NCBI GenBank assembly: GCA_964484065.1
Contig: CAZAEW010000003.1
Span: 62,001 to 126,000, forward strand
Origin: JAEVLT01 sp964484065
Lineage (GTDB): Bacteria; Bacillota; Bacilli; Bacillales; Cytobacillaceae
Reading direction: 5' to 3'
Length of the DNA: 64,000 nucleotides
In this document: positions 58,775 through 64,000 of the stretch, in pieces
Layout: each line of letters starts with the position of its first letter
Position numbering within the stretch: the first letter of the stretch is position 1
The notes under the pieces: generated by a model
What the model was told of the DNA's origin: nothing
What the model saw: the letters and a program-made list of their open reading frames with translations, nothing else
Database searches by the model: none
Made by a program: the position numbers and the translations under genes

Positions 58775-59397
58775 TGAAAGTGAAAATTTGCGGCATTACG
58801 GATAAGGCTTCCGCTCTGGCAGCCGTTGAATTCGGCGCAGATGCACTTGGTTTTGTTTTTGCCGAAAGCAAAAGGAAAATCGACACAGAGACAGCAAAAA
58901 AAATAATTTCTATATTACCTGAACGTGTAATGAAGGTAGGGGTTTTCGTTAACGAATCGAAAGAAGAGATTGAGAAAATCGCTTCGCAAGTTGGATTGAC
59001 TCATGTTCAAATCCACGGTAATGAAACACCTGAATACTGCGGGACTCTAACATTTCCTGTAATTAAAGCGATTAGTATCGAAGGCGGAGCAGATCTTGAA
59101 AAGATGGAAAGCTTTCCATGTGATTATATTTTGCTTGATGGTCCAAAGGGAAAATATCATGGCGGTAATGGATTATCGTTTGACTGGGATTTGGTACGAA
59201 ATTTATCGTTAAAAACGAAAAAGATCATTCTCGCCGGCGGATTGACTCCTGAAAATGTCAAGGAAGCCATGCAAAAAGCCAAGCCTTACATGGTGGATGT
59301 CAGCAGCGGAGTAGAGACAGACGGAAAAAAAGATCTGCAGAAAATAAAATTATTTATTGAACAAGCTAAAGGCAGCCTTGTTGGGAGGAAAAAATAA
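58774..59397 (+). CDS. trpF: Phosphoribosylanthranilate isomerase TrpF
   Basis: A 207-residue TIM barrel with KICGITD (catalytic Cys, near 3-9), ADALGFVFAESKR and the phosphate-binding LAGGLTPENV and DVSSGVET. It performs the Amadori rearrangement before TrpC. Its stop overlaps the trpB start by 1 nt. Confidence 0.97.
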   Translation: MKVKICGITDKASALAAVEFGADALGFVFAESKRKIDTETAKKIISILPERVMKVGVFVNESKEEIEKIASQVGLTHVQIHGNETPEYCGTLTFPVIKAISIEGGADLEKMESFPCDYILLDGPKGKYHGGNGLSFDWDLVRNLSLKTKKIILAGGLTPENVKEAMQKAKPYMVDVSSGVETDGKKDLQKIKLFIEQAKGSLVGRKK

Positions 59398-60593
59398 TGA
59401 AATATACATTGCCTAATGAAAAAGGCCATTTTGGTATTTTTGGCGGCAGATATGTCCCGGAAACACTGATGAAGGCAGTAGTGGAATTGGAACAAGCTTA
59501 TGAAGAAGCCAAAAAAGACCCTGAATTCCAAGCTGAATTTGAACGATTATTATCACAATATGTGGGCAGACAGACACCGCTCTATTTAGCTGAAAACCTG
59601 ACCAAGTATGCCGGGGGAGCAAAGATTTATCTTAAAAGAGAAGATTTAAATCATACAGGTGCTCATAAAATTAACAATGCAATCGGGCAGGCCTTACTTG
59701 CGCAAAGAATGGGAAAACGGAAAATCGTGGCTGAAACAGGAGCCGGTCAGCATGGAGTTGCGACTGCAACGGTTTGTGCATTATTAAATCTGGAATGCAT
59801 TGTTTTTATGGGTGAGGAGGACATCAGGCGTCAGGCATTAAATGTTTTCCGGATGGAGCTGCTCGGGGCAAAAGTGGTCAGTGTTACATCAGGAAGTGCA
59901 ACATTAAAGGATGCTGTAAATGAAGCCTTACGATATTGGGTTGCCCACGTAGATGATACGCACTATCTGCTGGGATCAGTCATGGGGCCGCATCCCTTCC
60001 CAATGATTGTCCGTGATTTTCAAAGTGTCATCGGAAAAGAAACAAAAGAACAATTTATGGAGCAGGAAGGAAAGCTTCCTGATGCACTGGTTGCCTGTAT
60101 CGGCGGCGGCAGTAACTCTATGGGCATGTTTTATCCGTTTGTGGAAGATGAAGAGGTAAAACTTTATGGGGTTGAAGCGGCAGGCAAGGGAATTGATACG
60201 GATTTTCATGCAGCTTCCTTAACGAAGGGGAAACCTGGAATTCTCCATGGGGCCCTGATGTATTTGTTGCAGGACCAGGATGGCCAGATACAAGAAGCAT
60301 TCTCGATATCAGCAGGACTCGATTATCCCGGTGTCGGACCAGAACACAGTTATTTTAAAGAAATCGGCCGTGCTGTGTATGAATCGATAACGGATCAGGA
60401 AGCCCTTGAGGCATTCAGTCTTTTAACGAAACTTGAAGGGATCATTCCGGCTCTTGAAAGCTCTCATGCAGTCGCATATGCCGTTAAGCTTGCGGCGAAA
60501 ATGGATAAGAATGAAAGCATCGTTGTCTGTCTTTCAGGAAGAGGCGATAAAGATGTTGATCAGGTGAGAGCCATCATGAAGGGGGAAAACTAA
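59397..60593 (+). CDS. trpB: Tryptophan synthase beta subunit TrpB
   Basis: This 398-residue PLP enzyme (TrpB1 type) has the PLP lysine in LNHTGAHKINNA (near residue 91), the AETGAGQHGVATA loop and CIGGGSNSMG. It joins indole and serine in the alpha2-beta2 complex with TrpA. RBS GGGAGG precedes the start. Confidence 0.98.
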   Translation: MKYTLPNEKGHFGIFGGRYVPETLMKAVVELEQAYEEAKKDPEFQAEFERLLSQYVGRQTPLYLAENLTKYAGGAKIYLKREDLNHTGAHKINNAIGQALLAQRMGKRKIVAETGAGQHGVATATVCALLNLECIVFMGEEDIRRQALNVFRMELLGAKVVSVTSGSATLKDAVNEALRYWVAHVDDTHYLLGSVMGPHPFPMIVRDFQSVIGKETKEQFMEQEGKLPDALVACIGGGSNSMGMFYPFVEDEEVKLYGVEAAGKGIDTDFHAASLTKGKPGILHGALMYLLQDQDGQIQEAFSISAGLDYPGVGPEHSYFKEIGRAVYESITDQEALEAFSLLTKLEGIIPALESSHAVAYAVKLAAKMDKNESIVVCLSGRGDKDVDQVRAIMKGEN

Positions 60594-60597
60594 AGCC

Positions 60598-61362
60598 ATG
60601 AACCGATTTCAGCAAAAATTCAGTGAATTAAAAGAGAAAAATCAAAAAGCGTTTGTTCCCTATATAATGGCAGGAGATGGGGGTCTGGACTGCTTGACTG
60701 ACCGACTGTTAACCCTGGAAAAATACGGCGCGTCAGCCATTGAAGTGGGGATTCCATTCTCCGACCCGGTTGCGGACGGACCTACTATCCAGCTTGCAGG
60801 ATTGAGAGCCCTTAAAAATGGTACCACACTAACTGCCGTAATAAAGGAGCTCGCCAAGGCAAGGGAGCTGGTGAACATTCCGATCATTATCATGACCTAT
60901 TTAAATCCTGTTTATGCCTATGGGATTGACGCATTTGTCCGTGATATTAAAGCGGCTGGAGTTGACGGCTGCATTATACCGGATCTGCCGGTTGAAGAAG
61001 AGGAATTGATTGAACCAACCCTCAAAAATGCAGGAATTGAGCTGATTCGTCTTGTAACGATGACAACGCCAATGGAGAGAATTGCTTCTATTTCAAAAAG
61101 CGGGAACGGGTTTTTATACACTGTGACAGTTAAAGGAATAACCGGGGTTAGGCAAGACTATGATCAGAAACTGGGCGATTTCTTAAAAGCAGTAAAAGAA
61201 ATAAGTCCAATCCCAGTACTGGCTGGTTTTGGCGTTTCTAATGAAGAACAGGTAAAAAAACTTTCTTCATACTGCGACGGTGTAATCGTAGGAAGTAAAG
61301 TGGTTGATCTATTTGAGAAAAATGATTTGGAATCATTAGAAAAATTGATGTCTGTCCTTTAG
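60598..61362 (+). CDS. trpA: Tryptophan synthase alpha subunit TrpA
   Basis: This 254-residue TIM barrel splits indole-3-glycerol phosphate. Catalytic Glu is in AIEVGIPFSDPVADGP (near 46-61) and Asp in DGCIIPDLP. The loop VTVKGITGVR follows the family. It is the last gene of the operon, with the terminator 25 nt after its stop. Confidence 0.97.
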   Translation: MNRFQQKFSELKEKNQKAFVPYIMAGDGGLDCLTDRLLTLEKYGASAIEVGIPFSDPVADGPTIQLAGLRALKNGTTLTAVIKELAKARELVNIPIIIMTYLNPVYAYGIDAFVRDIKAAGVDGCIIPDLPVEEEELIEPTLKNAGIELIRLVTMTTPMERIASISKSGNGFLYTVTVKGITGVRQDYDQKLGDFLKAVKEISPIPVLAGFGVSNEEQVKKLSSYCDGVIVGSKVVDLFEKNDLESLEKLMSVL

Positions 61363-61387
61363 ACCCGAACAAAAAGTGAATTAAGTA

Positions 61388-61423
61388 AAATTCCACTCTT
61401 ATTCAAGAGTGGAATTTTTTTAT
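61388..61423 (+). terminator. Terminator of the trp operon
   Basis: Eleven-base-pair stem AAATTCCACTC / GAGTGGAATTT, 8-nt loop, T5. Confidence 0.85.
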
Positions 61424-61551
61424 ACAGAGGAGAAAACAAATTGCGTGCTATTTGTTACATCTTTTAAAACTATTATTTACTATAATGAAATCGTGGAAAT
61501 CACATTTTTGACAATAAGAAAACAAATGATGCAGCTTGAGGGTGAGGAATT

Positions 61552-62127
61552 TTGAGGATATATGAAAAAATTCTTTCCATATTAGAGGAAAAAGGGACTT
61601 TAACAGTACCTTTAATTTGCAAGGAGGTAAATCATTTGCTTCCTGAAAGAGAAAAACCCCTACTACCATCACAGGTGAAATCAATTGTTGCGAGGAAAAA
61701 GGATCTATTCCACGTCAAAAATGGGAACATCATGATTCACCCTGACAAAAGTCCTCAGGCATTAATCGCCACGTTGGATAATGAGAATGGAATGAGTCTC
61801 AAAGTAAAAATTGACTTTTCCAAGAAGCTCTTTATCTATTTTGAATGGAGAAATAGGGGGATTTTTGATATGAATTTGGACACTTCATCGAGAAATTTCG
61901 GTGATCTCGATTCCTTTAAAAAGGAAATCTATGCACTCAAAATATGGGAATGGGCTCCTATTTATGGACATACAGAAGGAATAACCATTGGGAAAATCAA
62001 CTGGAATGTCCAATTAATAACGGCTGGGAAAACCTATTTTAGTGAAGGAACGGATTGTTACCCTGAAAATTGGCATAAATTTTGCAAAGCAATTGAAAAA
62101 CTGACTGGAACCATTTTTTGCCATTAA
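61552..62127 (+). CDS. Uncharacterised protein with N-terminal winged-helix-like domain
   Basis: A 191-residue protein starting at TTG, 5 nt after GGGTGAGG. Residues 1-65 look like a HARE-HTH/RpoE-like winged helix (YEKILSILEEKGTLTVPLI, LLPSQVKSIVARKKDLFHV). Residues 75-185 form a second domain with several Trp residues (FEWRNRG, KIWEWAPIYGH) and a DCYPENWHKFCKAI segment. I do not recognise the whole. It may be a DNA- or nucleotide-binding regulator. It stands alone between trpA and mnmH. Confidence 0.6.
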   Translation: MRIYEKILSILEEKGTLTVPLICKEVNHLLPEREKPLLPSQVKSIVARKKDLFHVKNGNIMIHPDKSPQALIATLDNENGMSLKVKIDFSKKLFIYFEWRNRGIFDMNLDTSSRNFGDLDSFKKEIYALKIWEWAPIYGHTEGITIGKINWNVQLITAGKTYFSEGTDCYPENWHKFCKAIEKLTGTIFCH

Positions 62128-62321
62128 ATCAATGACAAGGGCTGTCCACCGGGCATCCTTTTTTTAATTTGATTGCTTGCCCATATTTTTATATAATTGA
62201 AATATCGGATTAAAAATGTTAGCAGCAGAAAAAAGTGTAAAAATGCGATTTCGAGGACTTCCGTTATATGGAAGTTTTCTTCGTTTCAAAAGGTTCTGTA
62301 TCTATAAGGAGAGTTGTTATT

Positions 62322-63389
62322 TTGAAGGAAATTACGGTTGAAGAACTTTTTCATAAAAATCATCCAGTTGTGATCGATATTCGCTCACCAATTGAGTATA
62401 AGGATGATGCGATTCCGGGTGCAATTAATATACCGCTGTTTTCAGATGAAGATAGGCAGGAAATCGGGACGATATATAAACAAGAAGGGCAGGATGTGGC
62501 AAAGTGGAGAGCAATGGAAATTGTATCTCCGAAAATTCCCCAAATGCTTCAATCCATTAAAACCGCTGCTTCTGAATCAAAAGAACAGCCGATCATTCAC
62601 TGTTGGCGGGGCGGAATGCGGAGCAAAGCGGTTGTTACTTTTTTGGAGTACGCCGGCATCCGGGCAAAGCGCTTAACAGGCGGTTATAAAGCTTATCGGC
62701 AGTATATTTTAAAAGAAATACCGAGTTTGATTCCTGAAAAGGCTGTTGTTATTCATGGACTTACAGGGGTGGGCAAAACAAAAATCCTTAAAATCCTTCA
62801 GGCAAAGGGATACCCGGTTCTCGATTTAGAGGGAATGGCAAATCACCGTGGTTCTATTTTTGGAGGAGTTGGCTTAGGAGCGGGGCATAATCAGAAACAA
62901 TTTGATACCCTTCTATTCAAGCAGCTTCAGGAACTCCAAGGAACATCCTATTTTTTGATGGAAGCGGAGAGCAAAAGAATTGGAAAGGTGACGCAGCCGG
63001 ATGAATTAATGTCAAAAAAAATGAATGGAATAAACATTCACATTCATACTCCCATTGAGCAAAGAGTTATTCACATTGCCGAGGAATATATTGATCCTTA
63101 TCTGGATCAGCCTTGGTATTTTGATGTTATTAATGAAGCGTTGGACAAAGTTTTGCGCCGCATTAAGGATGAAGAAATAAAAAAATGTCTCATTGAATTA
63201 CTGAATAAGAATCAATATAAAGAGATGATTCAAATCTTGCTGGAAAAATACTACGATCCGAAATATGACTATAAACGCCAGGAATACACCGGGGAATTTT
63301 TTGATATTATGGCAGAAAACCCGGAAGATGCAGCGGAAAAAATTGCGGATCAATTGGAAAAACTGTCATTAAAACCACAATTCATCTAA
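62322..63389 (+). CDS. mnmH: tRNA 2-selenouridine synthase MnmH (SelU)
   Basis: A 355-residue protein with an N-terminal rhodanese domain (catalytic Cys in IHCWRGGMRSKA, near residue 92) and a P-loop domain (GLTGVGKTKIL, near 145-155). It replaces the sulfur of 2-thiouridine by selenium at the wobble base of Lys, Glu and Gln tRNAs through a geranylated intermediate. The start TTG at 62322 follows AAGGAGA; the longer frame from 62268 begins in a leader hairpin. The selenophosphate synthetase gene selD is not in the window, so selenium use must be confirmed elsewhere. Confidence 0.92.
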   Translation: MKEITVEELFHKNHPVVIDIRSPIEYKDDAIPGAINIPLFSDEDRQEIGTIYKQEGQDVAKWRAMEIVSPKIPQMLQSIKTAASESKEQPIIHCWRGGMRSKAVVTFLEYAGIRAKRLTGGYKAYRQYILKEIPSLIPEKAVVIHGLTGVGKTKILKILQAKGYPVLDLEGMANHRGSIFGGVGLGAGHNQKQFDTLLFKQLQELQGTSYFLMEAESKRIGKVTQPDELMSKKMNGINIHIHTPIEQRVIHIAEEYIDPYLDQPWYFDVINEALDKVLRRIKDEEIKKCLIELLNKNQYKEMIQILLEKYYDPKYDYKRQEYTGEFFDIMAENPEDAAEKIADQLEKLSLKPQFI

Positions 63390-63481
63390 ATTTAATGCAA
63401 TCTTAATAATCTTTTCATATGGTTCTTTTATATATTCCTTAGGATAAGTTTTGAAAGAATAATTTTATAACTTTCCTTATT

Positions 63482-63510
63482 GCACATGCCCGGAAAGCAT
63501 GTGTTTTTTC
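63482..63510 (+). terminator. Terminator after mnmH
   Basis: Stem CACATGC / GCATGTG with a 7-nt loop and TTTTTTC; about 95 nt after the mnmH stop. Confidence 0.7.
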
Positions 63511-63591
63511 TTAACCTTTCCACTTTAAGGAGTTACGGCAAAAGAGCAAATTAAAATTTTGCTAAAAAAGATATAGGTGAGAGTGAATTAT

Positions 63592-64000
63592 ATGCCGCGG
63601 ATTTTAATTATTGAAGATGAAAAGAATCTGTCTAGATTTATTGAATTGGAACTTAAATATGAGGGATATGAAACAGAAACTTGCTTTGACGGAAGAAGCG
63701 GTTTGAGTTTGGCCCTTTCAGGGCAATGGGATGCCATTTTGCTGGATCTTATGCTCCCTGAATTGAATGGTCTGGAGGTATGCAGAAGAATCAGGCAAAC
63801 TGATAAAACAGTTCCAATTATTATGATTACTGCCAGAGATAATGTATTAGATCGCGTTTCCGGCCTTGATAGCGGTGCTGATGACTATATTATTAAACCT
63901 TTTGCCATTGAAGAACTGTTAGCGAGATTAAGGTCGCTGCTTCGCAGAGTGGAAGCGATGAATTCAAAGGAATTAACCACATTAACTTTTAGAGATCTTA
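63592..64000 (+). CDS. OmpR/PhoB-type response regulator, 3' end outside the window
   Basis: The 136 codons present encode a complete receiver domain: the acidic pair in IIEDE (8-10), phospho-acceptor Asp52 in LLDLMLP, the Thr in MITARD and Lys in IIKPF. The linker toward a winged-helix output domain begins at about residue 120 (LRSLLRRVEA) and the gene runs off the end. The partner histidine kinase is probably next. GGTGAGAG precedes the ATG. Related B. subtilis regulators are YkoG and ArlR-like proteins; the exact one is undecided. Confidence 0.92.
   Translation, partial: MPRILIIEDEKNLSRFIELELKYEGYETETCFDGRSGLSLALSGQWDAILLDLMLPELNGLEVCRRIRQTDKTVPIIMITARDNVLDRVSGLDSGADDYIIKPFAIEELLARLRSLLRRVEAMNSKELTTLTFRDL

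Noticed and set aside
1..64000. CRISPR array, prophage or insertion sequence
   Set aside because: No regularly spaced repeats, transposase, integrase or phage structural genes were seen on either strand; the only multi-copy element is the 58-nt repeat.

Overview
The window is a chromosomal segment of a low-GC, endospore-forming Gram-positive bacterium of the Bacillaceae. The family call rests on strong GGAGG-type ribosome binding sites, frequent TTG and GTG starts, sigma-A promoters, T-box control of trp, and gene neighbourhoods matching the ypm/ypp and yod regions of Bacillus subtilis. Those matches are degV, the SCO1/GDSL/YpmS trio and msrA/msrB on one side, and yozD, a YodN-like gene, yozE, yokU, kamA and yodPQRST with nearby deoD, yodJ, ctpA and a PAP2 gene on the other. 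I cannot fix the genus without a database. I see no phage, insertion sequence or CRISPR array.

Layout. 1-9 kb: degV, a copper-chaperone-like lipoprotein, a GDSL lipoprotein, a YpmS protein, an RNA m5C methyltransferase, methionine sulfoxide reductases MsrA/MsrB, a flavoprotein and an S66-family peptidase whose nucleophile position is Gly. 9.2-17.4 kb: a lysine 2,3-aminomutase / beta-lysine acetyltransferase cluster with two class III aminotransferases, a two-subunit CoA transferase and an M20 deacylase, read here as a pathway through N-acetyl-beta-lysine. 17.4-31.2 kb: small conserved genes, a unit made of a His-rich peptide, a short protein kinase and Spo0M, then deoD, a VanY-type lipoprotein, CtpA, a CobW GTPase, an unknown secreted protein, a FixH-like lipoprotein, two small heat-shock-like proteins and an aberrant SDR. 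31.2-42.4 kb: a GNAT with a tRNA-like leader, an amidohydrolase, an YxlEFG-like ABC exporter, dapF, the NHEJ pair ligD/ku, a PAP2 phosphatase, a cold-shock gene with a long leader and a YdjO-like zinc protein.

42.6-47.2 kb: an anaerobic-type molybdoenzyme operon (TorD-like chaperone, Tat-exported catalytic subunit, two ferredoxin-like subunits) with no membrane anchor gene. 47.3-47.6 kb: four tRNA genes (Ser-CGA, Gly-CCC, Pro-CGG, Leu-CAG) on the minus strand. 47.9-51.4 kb: the fructose PTS operon fruR-fruK-fruA. 51.5-54.3 kb: a hydrolase, an MFS exporter and a MOSC protein. 54.35-61.4 kb: a complete trpEGDCFBA operon behind two tandem tryptophan T-boxes, with trpG inside the operon. 61.5-64 kb: an unknown protein, the tRNA selenouridine synthase mnmH and the start of an OmpR-type response regulator cut by the window end.

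The best leads for something not well described are the tRNA-like element in the GNAT leader (31.89-31.96 kb), the His-rich peptide/kinase/Spo0M unit (20.1-21.9 kb), the secreted protein at 27.1 kb whose frame runs through a terminator into an opposing gene, the extra aminotransferase in the acetyl-beta-lysine cluster, and the anchorless molybdoenzyme operon. A 58-nt dispersed repeat with a terminator-like end occurs three times between 9 and 27 kb.
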